This document shows, in pieces, positions 36,598 through 46,648 of a stretch of DNA of 64,000 nt. Source of the stretch: G965216255 sp965216255 (GTDB lineage Bacteria; Bacteroidota; Rhodothermia; Rhodothermales; Bin80). Position 1 is the first letter of the stretch; each line of letters begins with the position of its first letter. Position numbers and translations under genes: made by a program. Below the pieces are notes generated by a model. The model worked only from the letters and a program-made list of their open reading frames with translations. It was not told the DNA's origin and made no database searches. The stretch is taken from positions 1,054,001-1,118,000 of the forward strand of contig OZ244148.1 in assembly GCA_965216255.1 (NCBI GenBank). Direction: 5' to 3'.

Positions 36598-37416
36598 TCA
36601 TGTGTCGTTGCTGGGCTGCGGGGCATCGATTTCCGCGCCTTCAGGCATCTCGAAGAGCATGGCATCCGGCGGCTCGGGAGTAAGGAGGACGTTGCCGTAG
36701 GTCGCTTCCCCGTGTTTTTCGCCTAGCCTGCCTTCTCCTGCAATCCACTCATACGAACTCGCTTTTCTTGGAACCGTTAGGCCACCCGCCTCCTGCCATT
36801 CCTCGTACACCCGGGCATTGTATTTCTCATCCGGCTCCCCGCTAAAGAATGTCACGGTATAAAGTAGAAACCGCAGCCGGTGCGTAGCAGGGTCAAAGTG
36901 TGCAACATAGAAGTCGCCAGGAGAATCACCGACGCCGTCGTCAAAGGACACGCGGACGGCATCGAACTCCTCTTCCCCCACCGATACACGGCCCAGGTCC
37001 TCACGCCGGGTTCCCGGGTCCGCCAGGACAAAGGGCATGGCGAAAAAGTAAAAGTCCAGGCCATTGTAGAAGCGTGGACTTCCCTGGAAAGCGTCTAGTC
37101 CGGGCATTATCCACACATCTTCCCCATCGAAGCCGATCTCGAAGCTCTCTCCCGATGCAAGTGCCCGTCTCGAGCGGAGATCCACCACGTTAGTCATCGC
37201 ACTGCCACCACTCTCAATGTCAAACCGGGCACCGCCGTGTGACTGCCACGTGGCCAGTCCTCCGTGGGCCGCGATCCCGCGATCCAGTGCATCTTGCGTC
37301 TCCACACGCTCCTCTTCGCAGGAGGTAAGAAGCAGGCAGAGTGCGGCAGTTAGGACACAACCGGATAGCGGCCAGCCGCACCCTGGCAAACATACCGTTG
37401 GCAATCTAGCGTTCAT
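36598..37416 (-). CDS. DUF6503-like lipoprotein
   Basis: 272 residues with an N-terminal lipoprotein signal (VLTAALCLLLTSC, lipobox LTSC). The mature protein begins DALDRGIAAHGGLATWQSHG, a pattern shared with LolA/DUF6503-type beta-sheet lipid-binding-like proteins of Bacteroidota relatives; later NGLDFYFFAMPFVLADPGT and a predicted antiparallel sheet. Role unknown; periplasmic membrane anchoring predicted. Divergent from the LolA-like operon across 37417-37665, which probably contains both promoters. Confidence 0.65.
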   Translation of the reverse strand: MNARLPTVCLPGCGWPLSGCVLTAALCLLLTSCEEERVETQDALDRGIAAHGGLATWQSHGGARFDIESGGSAMTNVVDLRSRRALASGESFEIGFDGEDVWIMPGLDAFQGSPRFYNGLDFYFFAMPFVLADPGTRREDLGRVSVGEEEFDAVRVSFDDGVGDSPGDFYVAHFDPATHRLRFLLYTVTFFSGEPDEKYNARVYEEWQEAGGLTVPRKASSYEWIAGEGRLGEKHGEATYGNVLLTPEPPDAMLFEMPEGAEIDAPQPSNDT

Positions 37417-37665
37417 TTGTGTGGAAATGGCGGGTTAATAGACAAGGACCCTGCAGCGGCACTGGATCGCTTCGAACTCTGGAAGATAGTGAAATGCGTA
37501 ATGCTACTACCGGCCTAAATTCTGCCGGGGCCAGGGTCAGCCTCAAGGCGTCCTGAATTGAAAAGCTGCGCGTTGGCGCGCATTCGCCTGTCCCGGAGCC
37601 TGTCTTTGGCCGGAGGCTTCTGTATCTTGGGGGCCAAAGCCTGAGCATGGCCATATGGATGAAGG

Positions 37666-38532
37666 ATGCAAATGGGACGCAAACCCCTAGTGGCTCCGCC
37701 TCCGCCCGCAGGCGGACACCGACCCAGCATAGTCGATGCACCGCAGCCCCGACGAGTATACCCGTTCTCAGGAATTGTCCGCATCACCCTGATTTTGCTG
37801 GCAATCCACGGTCCTGCCCTGCTACCCGTCGTAGCCCAGTCCAAACCATCCGCCGTTGACATCCTGCACCGCTCGGAAGAGCTCATGCGCGGCACCACGC
37901 AGACCGGCACCTACCGCCTCGTAATTGAGCGTCCGGAGTGGCAGCGAACCGTTGTATTCGAAATCTGGGGAGAAGGAGATGATAGGGCCTTTATTCTGAT
38001 CCGGGAGCCTATCAAGGAACGCGGCGTGGCATTTCTCAAGATCGGACGCGAGATGTGGCAATACATACCGCGCATAAACCGGGTCATCAAGATTCCGCCT
38101 TCCATGATGATGCAGTCCTGGATGGGTTCCGGATTTACCAACGACGACCTCGTACGGGAATCAAGCATCGTAGAGGACTACGAACACGTGATTGAGGGGA
38201 CAGAGGATCTGGAGCAGGGTGAGGCTTACCGGATTACATTAACCCCCAAGCCGGAGGCCCCCATCGCCTGGGATCGCCTTGATTACTGGGTGCGCGTAGC
38301 CGACTATGTGCCGCTGAAAGCCGAATTCTTCAACGAGCGAGGAGAACGTGTAAGAACTATCCTGTACGCCGATATCCAAAGCATGGGCGGGCGCACAATT
38401 CCCACGCGCTTGGAACTGACGGAAGACCGTTGGCCTGACCGAAAAACCTTCATGATCCTGGACAACTTGGCCTTTAACCAGCCCATTGGCCCCTCGGTTT
38501 TTACCCAGTCCAATCTCCGGCGTGCGAGATAG
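37666..38532 (+). CDS. outer-membrane lipoprotein-sorting (LolA-like) protein
   Basis: 288 residues. Hydrophobic export segment (ITLILLAIHGPALLPVVAQ) at ~40-58, preceded by an unusually long proline-rich N-terminus, so the true start may be a later non-ATG codon. The body has VDILHRSEELMRGTTQTGTY, VAFLKIGREMWQYIPRINRV and IPPSMMMQSWMGSGFTNDDL, typical of the LolA-like family linked to FtsX permeases. First gene of a five-gene operon that may move lipids or lipoproteins to the outer membrane (inference). Confidence 0.85.
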   Translation: MQMGRKPLVAPPPPAGGHRPSIVDAPQPRRVYPFSGIVRITLILLAIHGPALLPVVAQSKPSAVDILHRSEELMRGTTQTGTYRLVIERPEWQRTVVFEIWGEGDDRAFILIREPIKERGVAFLKIGREMWQYIPRINRVIKIPPSMMMQSWMGSGFTNDDLVRESSIVEDYEHVIEGTEDLEQGEAYRITLTPKPEAPIAWDRLDYWVRVADYVPLKAEFFNERGERVRTILYADIQSMGGRTIPTRLELTEDRWPDRKTFMILDNLAFNQPIGPSVFTQSNLRRAR

Positions 38533-38584
38533 GAACCGGAATTCCAAAACCCGGCCTCTGTAGCGTTGCCCATGTGAGGCGAAC

Positions 38585-39820
38585 ATGAGCAGGCTCCTTA
38601 AACTCGCATGGCGTGATGTCTGGCGCAACAGGAGAAGAAGCTTTCTGACCATAGGGGCGGTCCTGTTTGCCGTCTTACTGATATCCCTGGCAAACTCCGT
38701 GGAGTACGGCACCTACGATGCCATGGAGGAAGTCGTCGTGCGCACGTACGTGAGCGACCTGCAGATCCACCGCACCGGGTATCAGGAGGAGGCCACACTG
38801 ACGGCATCCCTTGAGGAGGGAGAATGGGACTGGCAAGGTTTGCCGCAAGCCTACCCATGGATCACCGCCACGGCGCGCAGACTGTCGGGATACGGACTGG
38901 CCAGTAGTGATGCGTCCAGTGCCGGCGTGGCCATCGTTGGCATCGAGCCGGAAGCTGAAGACCGGATCACCAACTTCGCCGGTGCCCCATTCACAGGACG
39001 CGCCTTGGAGGGCGCAGACCGCGGCGCAGTGCTGGTGGGCGAAGCGCTGGCCAAGAATCTTGACTTGGCCCTCGGCGATACGCTGGTGCTGCTCACTCAG
39101 GGCTATCAGAACGTGATGGGCGCGGAGCTCTACACCATCCAGGGACTCCTACGCACGGGAACCCCGGACCTGGATCGCACCCTGGTCGTTATGCCGCTTG
39201 CCGATGCCCAGTACCTGTTCTCCATGGAGGACAGGTTTACGGAATTTGTGGTAGGCACGGAGGACTTCCGCAGATCGGCCGACTACGCGGCAGCCTTGCA
39301 GGACAACATGCCAGAAGCGCAGTATGAAGTCCTGGACTGGAGAGCCATGATGCCCGAGCTGGAGCAGATGCGTGCACTGGACGACGCGGGCAACTACGTG
39401 TTCTATTTCTTCCTGATCCTGCTTGTGGGCTTCGAGATCTTCAACACCACGACCATGAGCATGATGGAGCGCGTGCGTGAATTCGGGGTGATGATGTCCA
39501 TCGGGGTGAAGCCGCGCCAGATCAGTCTGCTGGTGGCCATGGAGCTTTCCATGAAGGTGCTGCTGGCCCTGACGATGGGTTTTGCCATCACCTATGCAGC
39601 CGTGCTGCTGCTTTCACAGGGCCCCATTCCCTTATCCGAAGAGATGAGGCAGATGTACGACGATTTTGGATTTACGGTGGAGGGCATCTTCTTCTCCGCG
39701 CGCCCGGTTATTTTCGCTTTCCCCATGTGTTCCGTAGCGGCCGTAGCCCTGGCGTCCATGGTCTACCCCATCCTTAGGATGCGTAGTTTTTCACCGGTCG
39801 ATGCCCTACGCAGAACATAG
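38585..39820 (+). CDS. ABC transporter permease, FtsX/LolCE type (first)
   Basis: 411 residues: one N-terminal span after LAWRDVWRNRRRSFLT, a large periplasmic MacB-like domain (~45-270), and three C-terminal spans beginning near YVFYFFLILLVGFEIFNTT. The cytoplasmic coupling segment has MMERVREFGVMMSIGVKPRQ. Partner of the next permease and of the ATPase. Confidence 0.9.
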   Translation: MSRLLKLAWRDVWRNRRRSFLTIGAVLFAVLLISLANSVEYGTYDAMEEVVVRTYVSDLQIHRTGYQEEATLTASLEEGEWDWQGLPQAYPWITATARRLSGYGLASSDASSAGVAIVGIEPEAEDRITNFAGAPFTGRALEGADRGAVLVGEALAKNLDLALGDTLVLLTQGYQNVMGAELYTIQGLLRTGTPDLDRTLVVMPLADAQYLFSMEDRFTEFVVGTEDFRRSADYAAALQDNMPEAQYEVLDWRAMMPELEQMRALDDAGNYVFYFFLILLVGFEIFNTTTMSMMERVREFGVMMSIGVKPRQISLLVAMELSMKVLLALTMGFAITYAAVLLLSQGPIPLSEEMRQMYDDFGFTVEGIFFSARPVIFAFPMCSVAAVALASMVYPILRMRSFSPVDALRRT

Positions 39821-39825
39821 ATCCC

Positions 39826-41055
39826 ATGGGCATACTCGCAAAAATCGCCTGGCGCAACATTTGGCGCAACCCCCGCAGATCGTGCGTCCTTGTTTCCGCA
39901 CTGGCGGTAGGCGTGTTTTGCTTTGTTGGTGGCTTGGCCTACATGGACGGCTTTTTTCAGCAATTCATTAACAGCGCCATCCAGTTGCAGGGCGGACACA
40001 TCCAGATTGCCAGTCCTGGATACAACGAGAACCCTACTATCCGCTCCTACCTCCGGAATGTCGATACAGTTCATCAAGAGCTGGCATCCGTCGACGGCGT
40101 CCGGTACGCGGCAAGGATCCGAACACCTGGCATGGTAAATAGCGCCGACCAGGCCTCTGGCGTCCTGATCATGGGCGTGGATCCCGGACGCGAAGCCGCG
40201 CTCTCCTCCATTCCCGAGTCTGTGGTGGACGGGACCTATTTGCCCGCGGACGGAGAAGGCAACCATGTCCTCATTGGCGAGGCCCTGGCCAGCCGCCTCA
40301 ATGTTCTTGTCGGCGAAAGGGTCGTGCTAATGGCCAATGACATCGACAATGAGATCTCGGCCGGTGCGTTCAGAATCGCAGGACTTTTTCGCACGAGCAG
40401 TCGGGATTTCGACAAGACTCATGCATTTGTGCACGAGGACAGAGCGCGGGAGCTAATCGGGTATGGTCCCGAACTCGCCTCCACGGTAATTGTGCAGTTA
40501 CAACCGGGTTACGACCTGGACGATACGGCCACGCAGCTACGCCAGCAGCTTGCGTCTACAGACATCGAGGTGCTGACATGGAAGGACCGGTCGCCGGTAC
40601 TCGTAATGATGAGTGAAATGACAGGTCTTGCCAACGTTATTCTGGTGATCATACTTTTTACGGCGATCGCCTTCACGCTGGCAAATTCGTTCATCATGGT
40701 CATCTTCGAGCGCATCCGCGAGATCGGGACTATGGCCGCGAGCGGCGTGCGTCCTGGCCAGGTCCGCACTATGTTTTTTCTGGAGGCGTTCTTTGTCGTT
40801 CTGCTCGGCGCTTCCATTGGAAGTGGGCTGGTTATCGCCCTCATCATGTGGTGGAGTCGCGTGGGACTGGATCTGAGCAGGTTTTCCGAAGGTCTCAGCT
40901 CCTTCGGCGCCGCAAGCGTCGTTTACCCTTATGTAGACTGGGGGCATATCCTTGGCGGCTCTGCCATGATTTTCGTGATAGTGCTGCTTGCCGTCCTGTA
41001 CCCGGCCATCAAGGCCAGCCGGTTCAAAATTGTAGACGCTATGACGCATGTCTGA
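39826..41055 (+). CDS. ABC transporter permease, FtsX/LolCE type (second)
   Basis: 409 residues with the same layout as its neighbour: IAWRNIWRNPRRSCVLVSAL N-terminus, periplasmic domain, three C-terminal spans, and IFERIREIGTMAASGVRPGQ coupling motif. Starts 5 bp after the first permease and overlaps the ATPase start by 8 bp. The two permeases are clearly paralogous. Confidence 0.9.
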   Translation: MGILAKIAWRNIWRNPRRSCVLVSALAVGVFCFVGGLAYMDGFFQQFINSAIQLQGGHIQIASPGYNENPTIRSYLRNVDTVHQELASVDGVRYAARIRTPGMVNSADQASGVLIMGVDPGREAALSSIPESVVDGTYLPADGEGNHVLIGEALASRLNVLVGERVVLMANDIDNEISAGAFRIAGLFRTSSRDFDKTHAFVHEDRARELIGYGPELASTVIVQLQPGYDLDDTATQLRQQLASTDIEVLTWKDRSPVLVMMSEMTGLANVILVIILFTAIAFTLANSFIMVIFERIREIGTMAASGVRPGQVRTMFFLEAFFVVLLGASIGSGLVIALIMWWSRVGLDLSRFSEGLSSFGAASVVYPYVDWGHILGGSAMIFVIVLLAVLYPAIKASRFKIVDAMTHV

Positions 41056-41803
41056 TAAATCCACATCCAATGAAAATATCCGGATGTCAAACGGCTCCGT
41101 GGGCGCGACGGAGCATCTGGTAGAGACCGAGCTCCTGGTAAAAGTCTATCAGGACAAGGGACACGTTCCGGTGACGGCCCTGGACGGAGTCAGCTTCCGC
41201 ATGGCGCGGGGCGAATTCACCGCCATAGCGGGACCTTCAGGTTCCGGCAAGACCACGCTGCTGAATCTCGTAGGAGGTCTTGACAATCCTACGTCGGGAT
41301 CCGTGACGGTAACCGGACAGGACCTCTCGAAACTGAACCGCAATGCCCTGGCCGAGTTCAGACTGCACAACCTGGGATTTATTTTCCAGGCCTACAATCT
41401 CATACCCGTGCTATCCGCCGAAGAGAACGCTGAATTCACGCTCTTGCTTCAAGGCGTGCCCGCCCGCGAACGCTATGCGCGCGTGGTGCGAGAATTCGAA
41501 GACCTGGGGATCGAGAAGGAGCTGATCCGGCGGCGTCCTAACAAGTTAAGCGGCGGGCAGCAGCAACGCGTGGCCATTGCACGGGCACTGGTATCGAGGC
41601 CCAAGCTCATACTAGCCGACGAGCCGACAGCCAATCTTGATTCCAAGACCGGTGCCAAGCTCTTGGATAAGATGCGCGATCTCAATGAACGTACGGGCAT
41701 CACCTTCCTATTCTCTACGCACGACCCCATGGTGATTGAGCGCGCGCGGCGCCTGGTCACGCTGCGCGACGGCCAGATATCGGGTGACCAGATGCGGTCC
41801 TGA
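41048..41803 (+). CDS. ABC transporter ATP-binding protein (LolD/MacB type)
   Basis: 251 residues. Walker A GPSGSGKTT, Q-loop FIFQAYNLIPVLSAEEN, signature LSGGQQQRVAIARAL, Walker B LILADEPTANLDS, H-loop STHDP. The AYNLIPVL stretch is typical of the LolD/MacB subfamily that drives FtsX-like permeases by mechanotransmission rather than transport through the membrane. Start MSDKSTS overlaps the permease end; MSNGSVG at 41084 is an alternative. Confidence 0.93.
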   Translation: MSDKSTSNENIRMSNGSVGATEHLVETELLVKVYQDKGHVPVTALDGVSFRMARGEFTAIAGPSGSGKTTLLNLVGGLDNPTSGSVTVTGQDLSKLNRNALAEFRLHNLGFIFQAYNLIPVLSAEENAEFTLLLQGVPARERYARVVREFEDLGIEKELIRRRPNKLSGGQQQRVAIARALVSRPKLILADEPTANLDSKTGAKLLDKMRDLNERTGITFLFSTHDPMVIERARRLVTLRDGQISGDQMRS

Positions 41804-41812
41804 GCTGGCATT

Positions 41813-42967
41813 ATGCGTCGCCCCCCACCCGATTCAGCCTGCGGCGGGATCCGCGCCTCTGTCCTCGCGGCCGCTTTGCTACTTGGCGCTACGCCGCTAA
41901 GAGCCCAAATGATGCTGAACTTTCACGGTTACGCCAAGAATATCGGTATACGATCTTCGTCCACCATAACAAACGAAGCGTTCTTCCTGGATGTTGGCCG
42001 CTACCGTGCCGTAGGGCTTGTGCGGGCGGGGAAGTATCTTGCCGCAGAGGCCTGGCTCGATACGGAGGTACTCTTCGGCAGCTTTCTTGACACGGACGAA
42101 TTTGCCCTGACGAAAGAAATCGGCCAGCCCCAGTGGCTGGATCTGAACTGGCCCCTGGCCACGGCGAAATCCATCGAGGTGCACCAGCAGCTTTTTCGCG
42201 CGTTTGCCACAGTCTACGCGGGACCATCCCAGCTTACCATTGGACGGCAACGCATTGCGTGGGGCACGGGCTTCGCCTGGAATCCCACAGACATCATCAA
42301 TCCGTTCAATCCCGGTGCCATTGAACTGGGCGAGCGAGCTGGAGTCGATGCGGCCTACGCCACGATGCAAATGAGCACGTTTTCTCGCATTGAGCTCGTT
42401 GCCACCCTCACTGACGGGCGCAGCACGTCCACAGTGGGCGCCAGAGCAAGCACAAATATCCGCGCATACGACATATCGGCCATGGCTGCCGCCGTCGGGA
42501 GCGACTGGGTCGTGGGGGCAGACTTTGCAGGATATCTAGGCGGAGCCGGCCTGCGGGGAGAGGCCGCCTATAGCACGCATTCGGGAGCGGTGCGCACAGT
42601 CTTCAATGCAGATTACTCATTCGCCACCGGGCTGTATGCCCTGATCGAAGTGTACTTCAATGGCGAAGGCGACAGTGACTGGCACAGCTACGGCACCGCA
42701 TCACCGGGGTCATCCCAGGCCTTCAGTCTTGGAAGGCATTACGCCGCGTTCTCTCTCAGCGCATCGCTTACTCCCCTTGTTAGCGGGGTATTCTACGGCC
42801 TTGCCAACCTAAACGACCGGAGCGCCTTGGTCGGGCCATCGCTCGCCGTCTCGCTCCGCGAAAACCTTGAATTGGCAGCCAGTACGTATTTCTTCATGGG
42901 AGGAGCACACACCGAATACGGCGCACGCCATCACGTCTTCTTTACATCGCTCCAGTGGTACTACTGA
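41813..42967 (+). CDS. outer-membrane beta-barrel protein of the LolA/FtsX operon
   Basis: 384 residues with a Sec signal (SVLAAALLLGATPLRAQ) and a strand-rich barrel ending in the aromatic WYY. The motif GRQRIAWGTGFAWNPTDIIN recalls DUF1302-like porins that accompany this operon type. It follows the ATPase by 9 bp. Probably the outer-membrane element of the export pathway, but substrate and mechanism are unknown. Confidence 0.8.
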   Translation: MRRPPPDSACGGIRASVLAAALLLGATPLRAQMMLNFHGYAKNIGIRSSSTITNEAFFLDVGRYRAVGLVRAGKYLAAEAWLDTEVLFGSFLDTDEFALTKEIGQPQWLDLNWPLATAKSIEVHQQLFRAFATVYAGPSQLTIGRQRIAWGTGFAWNPTDIINPFNPGAIELGERAGVDAAYATMQMSTFSRIELVATLTDGRSTSTVGARASTNIRAYDISAMAAAVGSDWVVGADFAGYLGGAGLRGEAAYSTHSGAVRTVFNADYSFATGLYALIEVYFNGEGDSDWHSYGTASPGSSQAFSLGRHYAAFSLSASLTPLVSGVFYGLANLNDRSALVGPSLAVSLRENLELAASTYFFMGGAHTEYGARHHVFFTSLQWYY

Positions 42968-43121
42968 ATATGGCTGAATCGCCCGACGGTCACTCTTCTT
43001 TACCGAATACATTTTGTAATTCTGGGACGAAGCATCCCACTATGCCTCATTCACCCGGATTATTCACCAGTCACAAATTTACATGTGTAGACAATGAAAA
43101 GGGGTTAACGAATAATCCGGA

Positions 43122-44144
43122 CTACGTTTGTTCGAAATGTCTATACCTATAAAACACCCCCTCCGAATGGTGGTACACCAACAGCTCACCAAACGCCGAG
43201 CGCGCAAACGCGTTTACCCACCGAAGGGATTTGCCTTCCAGATCACTAAGTTCATAGGCATGTTCAAGTGTCAGTGTCTCCGTATCAACGGCCAATATGG
43301 TATTTGTACGTAAGTCTTGACCTGGAGCGCCCTGAATAACAAGCACATAGAACATGGAGTTGGTAACCGCTACATCCTGAACAACCGTCACCAAACCTAG
43401 CGAACCGCCTGCTTCGTTCGCGCTCTCCTCCATTTCATAGGGATAGGAAAGACGATGTGTAAAAAACGGTTCTTGTGATAGATCGTTGTGTGCAATCAGC
43501 TCGCCGTCCAACGAGTACTTCTCGACCACGGGTACTGCAACACCTATAGTCATGAGGTACTGGTCATTCAGCACAACAAGGCGCCGTCGGCTTAGCTGTT
43601 GCTTCCGGCGCAAAAAGCCATCTGTAACAAGCAGGTCGCCAAAATTATTGACCACTGTACCCGATGAGTCCAGCTTTATTATGGGAAACTCGAACTCGCT
43701 GGCAGTGTGGCTTAGATACACGTTCTCCTCTATGTCTACCGCCAAATTGGCCCATACACCTACCGGTGGCCGGATAGCACGCTTATACTCTCCCTGATGC
43801 GAAAACACTTGGAGGCGCCTGTTGGAGGCGTAGGCATAGATATTGTTATCGGTCACATCGAATGTATGTGGCCAGTTGGGGAATTCGCCCGGGCCGTCCC
43901 CTTTCGTGCCGATAGTGCCAACAACATTAAGCTCGGTATCTACGCAAAGAATATGGGTAGCACCTTCGTCGTTCATGAATAGCGTGTTACCTCGCGTATT
44001 GATAGTCAACACCTGCTTAACAAAGCTTTCAGGAGCTAACAACTCGGCATAATCTTGAGCGACCAGCTTGGTGACCGGAGTGTCTATTTCGATACCTGTG
44101 CACGCAGTAAGCCCGCTTATGACCCCGCTCAAAACGATAGTCAT
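43122..44144 (-). CDS. six-bladed beta-propeller lipoprotein
   Basis: 340 residues from MTIVLSGVISGLTAC (lipobox LTAC); the 30 in-frame codons before it look untranslated. The NHL/6-bladed-propeller pattern includes VGTIGTKGDGPGEFPNWPHT, YAYASNRRLQVFSHQGEYKR and VEKYSLDGELIAH. Such lipoproteins are common in Bacteroidota and relatives; ligand unknown. Convergent with the barrel gene. 42968-43121 shows no gene. Confidence 0.75.
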   Translation of the reverse strand: MTIVLSGVISGLTACTGIEIDTPVTKLVAQDYAELLAPESFVKQVLTINTRGNTLFMNDEGATHILCVDTELNVVGTIGTKGDGPGEFPNWPHTFDVTDNNIYAYASNRRLQVFSHQGEYKRAIRPPVGVWANLAVDIEENVYLSHTASEFEFPIIKLDSSGTVVNNFGDLLVTDGFLRRKQQLSRRRLVVLNDQYLMTIGVAVPVVEKYSLDGELIAHNDLSQEPFFTHRLSYPYEMEESANEAGGSLGLVTVVQDVAVTNSMFYVLVIQGAPGQDLRTNTILAVDTETLTLEHAYELSDLEGKSLRWVNAFARSAFGELLVYHHSEGVFYRYRHFEQT

Positions 44145-44330
44145 AAGGTAGGCATGCCTGCGACGCGGTACTTCCCGAAAGTTGCGCGCGCACAAGCCCG
44201 GCTCTTCCCTCTGTGCCAATAAAGAGTGAGACACTTCGATACATTATTGGTGTAGCCGCGGCGGGGTTCATGCAGCAAGACTGGTCAGGCGATTCAGCCT
44301 AATCAATCCATCATCACCCCCCCATACATT

Positions 44331-44696
44331 ATGGAAACCAACTACCTTGCGAACACCAATGGAACCGCACTCCCAATCGAGGTACTTCCCAAGGCCGAGC
44401 GCCGCAGGTTCAGCGCCAGTTACAAGCTGCGCCTTCTGGAATAGGCCGATGCATGCGTCAAGCCTGGAGAGATCGGTGCACTCTTGCGCCGGGAAGGCAT
44501 CTTTTCATCTCATCTGGCGCAGTGGCGCAAGCAGCGTGAACGTGGAAGTCTTTATGGTTCGACGCAAGCCGGGAAGGAGCTGCTTGCCAAGAACGAGGAG
44601 AACAGGCGACTGCGCGAGGAGCTCAATCAGTCCCGGCGCCGGCTGGAGAAGGCCGAAGCCATCATAGAGTCCAAAAAAAGCATGTGCGCTGTTTAG
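44331..44696 (+). pseudogene. IS3-family OrfA with nonsense codon
   Basis: Begins ATG 44331 (METNYLANTNGT). HTH-type sequence AERRRFSASYKLRLLE is cut by TAG where glutamate is expected, then ADACVKPGEIGALLRREGIF and a leucine-zipper-like C-terminus (NRRLREELNQSRRRLEKAEA). The IS3 OrfA fold is clear apart from the stop. Confidence 0.8.
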
Positions 44697-44726
44697 CATC
44701 AGCAGCCAGACCGAGGCCGGGCAGCC

Positions 44727-45480
44727 ATGAAGGAGATACTGGCGGCACTGCGTCCGGTCATGGGCTGGGTGGAGGCGTGCCGACATGTGGGGATCTCTCG
44801 CGCCTCCTACTATAGGAGCCGGCATCCGGCGGCGCCGCGGCCGAAAAGACGCCGCAAGAGTAGGCGTCGGTTGTCGGAGACCAAGCGGGTGCAGATTCGG
44901 GCGATTTTGAACTCGGATCGGTTCCTGGACTTTCCTCCACGCCAGATCTGGGCCACGCTTCTGGATGAAGGCGCAGGGCCATTAGCGCACCATGTATCGT
45001 ATCATTCATGATTACAAGGAGATACGCGAGCGAAGAAATCAGTGCGTACATCCTCCTTACACGAAGCCGGAGCTGTTGGCTTGCGGTTCGAACCAGCTGT
45101 GGACATGGGATATAACCACGCTTCGGGGCCCCGAGAAGGGCATGTATTATAAGCTGTACGTGGTCCTGGATGTCTTCAGCCGCTACGTGGTGGGTTGGAC
45201 CATAGCCCCCTATGAGTCTGCTGCGCTGGCGAAGGATCTCATCACAGATACCTACGCACGCCAGAGCGTAACACGAGACCAGCTGGTCATCCATTCGAAT
45301 CGCGGCCCGGTCACGGCCATTAAGAAGTATGTGCAGCTCTTGGCGAACCTGGCAGTGAAAGGCTCCTACAGCCGTCCGTATCGCTCCAATGATAATCCCT
45401 AATCGGAGGCGCACTTCTGCACGGCGAAGTACCACCGGACGTACGACCGTGCCTATGCACTCAATGCCGAAAAAGAGAGT
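44727..45480 (+). pseudogene. IS3-family OrfB (integrase core), degenerate
   Basis: Frame 1 (44727-45011) encodes the HTH part (GWVEACRHVGISRASYYRSR). After a frameshift near 44995, frame 2 (to 45402) encodes the rve core with the first Asp (WTWDITTLRGPEKGMYYK). The second Asp is Asn (VIHSNRGPVT instead of HSDRG). A stop at 45400-45402 precedes SEAHFCTAKYHRTYDR, which contains the Glu. The last ~50 residues are lost at the junction with istB. No programmed-frameshift overlap with OrfA is seen. Confidence 0.82.
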
Positions 45481-45506
45481 ATTCGGTCAATCACGAGGTA
45501 GGCGAC

Positions 45507-46073
45507 GTGCGGCTCTGGGGCCTGTTGCCGGTACGGATAGACCACCACCTGAGCGTGCTCTTGGAGGGAGGCTTCTTGGAGAGCCGGCAGAACGTTCTGG
45601 CCTTTGGGCCTGCCGGCAGTGGCAAGACGCACCTGTTGTGTGCCCTGGGCCGGGAACTGATCTTCCAGCGGCGTCGCGAATACCATTGCAGCACGCTCGT
45701 GCAGGAGATGCTCAGGGCCAAACGGGAGTTGCGCCTGCCACAGCTCCTGAAGCGGCTCCCGCGCTACCAGGCGCTCACCACCCGTGCCATAGGGTACGTC
45801 CAGCACAGCCGGCAGGAGACGGAGGTGCAGTTCCTACTTTTGTCGCAGCGCTACGAACGGGGCAGCGTTCTACTGACGAGCAATCTGGCGTTTTCGCAGT
45901 GGGATCGCATCTTCAAGGATCCGATGACCACGGCAGCGGCCATAGACCGGCTGGTACATCACAGCGTGATTTTGGAGCTGAACCTGCCCAGCTATCGGCT
46001 GGAGGTCTCTAAGAGGCGTCACGAGGCCGACCATCAAGCAGAGACCGCTCCCGCAGAAGCCTTGCCGTCCTGA
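45507..46073 (+). pseudogene. istB: IS21-family helper ATPase IstB, truncated with damaged Walker B
   Basis: Walker A AFGPAGSGKTHLLCALG is intact; YERGSVLLTSNLAFSQWDRI and DPMTTAAAIDRLVHHSVILE match the DnaC-like IstB family. The Walker B segment, normally hydrophobic-Asp-Asp-Ile-Gly-Tyr, reads ALTTRAIGYVQHSR, so both acidic residues are lost. The N-terminal ~70 residues are absent where the IS3 remnant abuts. It may belong to the same IS21 type as the istA piece at 26190, but this is unproven. Confidence 0.82.
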
Positions 46074-46570
46074 CGCCGTCCTCGCGGTCATAGCTACTCC
46101 TGACCCGCCCTAGGCTCCAGGACAGACGCGGTCCTGCCACATGCCGCGTGCAGACCGCTGACCTGTTCGGCGGGCGGGAGGAACTCATGCAGTCCCGGCC
46201 TTACGCGTACGCAGCCGTTTCCAGGGGCCATGCGTCCCTCCGGTCGTTACCCGTGCCGGCCGGGGTCAAAAAAAAAACTGAACTCGGCTTCGAGATTCGA
46301 GACTTCCCTTTTTTATCGTGAATTTAATTGTCGTCGACCCCGATTATTGTTGACGTTGATCAAATTGGTGCGGCGAGATATGTGTCTGGCACCGAGTAAC
46401 ATGTTGGAAGGCCTACAAATTAATTGGCTGTAGCTGACTGCCGCAAGTGGAGTCACGACGCCCACTCATCGCTCCTGACCTGGAAGTTGCATTGCTCATG
46501 GGTTTATGGAGAGCCTGACGCCATTTTGCGCGGCCAGCACGGGCATTCGGGTGTGTCCGTGTCTACGGAA
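46074..46570. other. intergenic region between IS remnants and the tandem repeat
   Basis: About 500 bp. It contains an A10 run near 46266 and an AT-richer stretch at 46310-46435, unlike the GC-rich surroundings, but no gene, tRNA or recognised IS end. Confidence 0.4.
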
Positions 46571-46648
46571 GGTGTCTAGCAATGGTGTTTGAGGCGCGGA
46601 CTTTCCTGCATGTCTATGCCTAGTGCACTCCTGTAGATGCACCTGTCT

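Noticed and set aside
45389..46012. 207-codon plus-strand ORF overlapping istB
   Set aside because: Proline/arginine-rich shadow frame; the 45507 frame carries Walker A and the IstB motifs.
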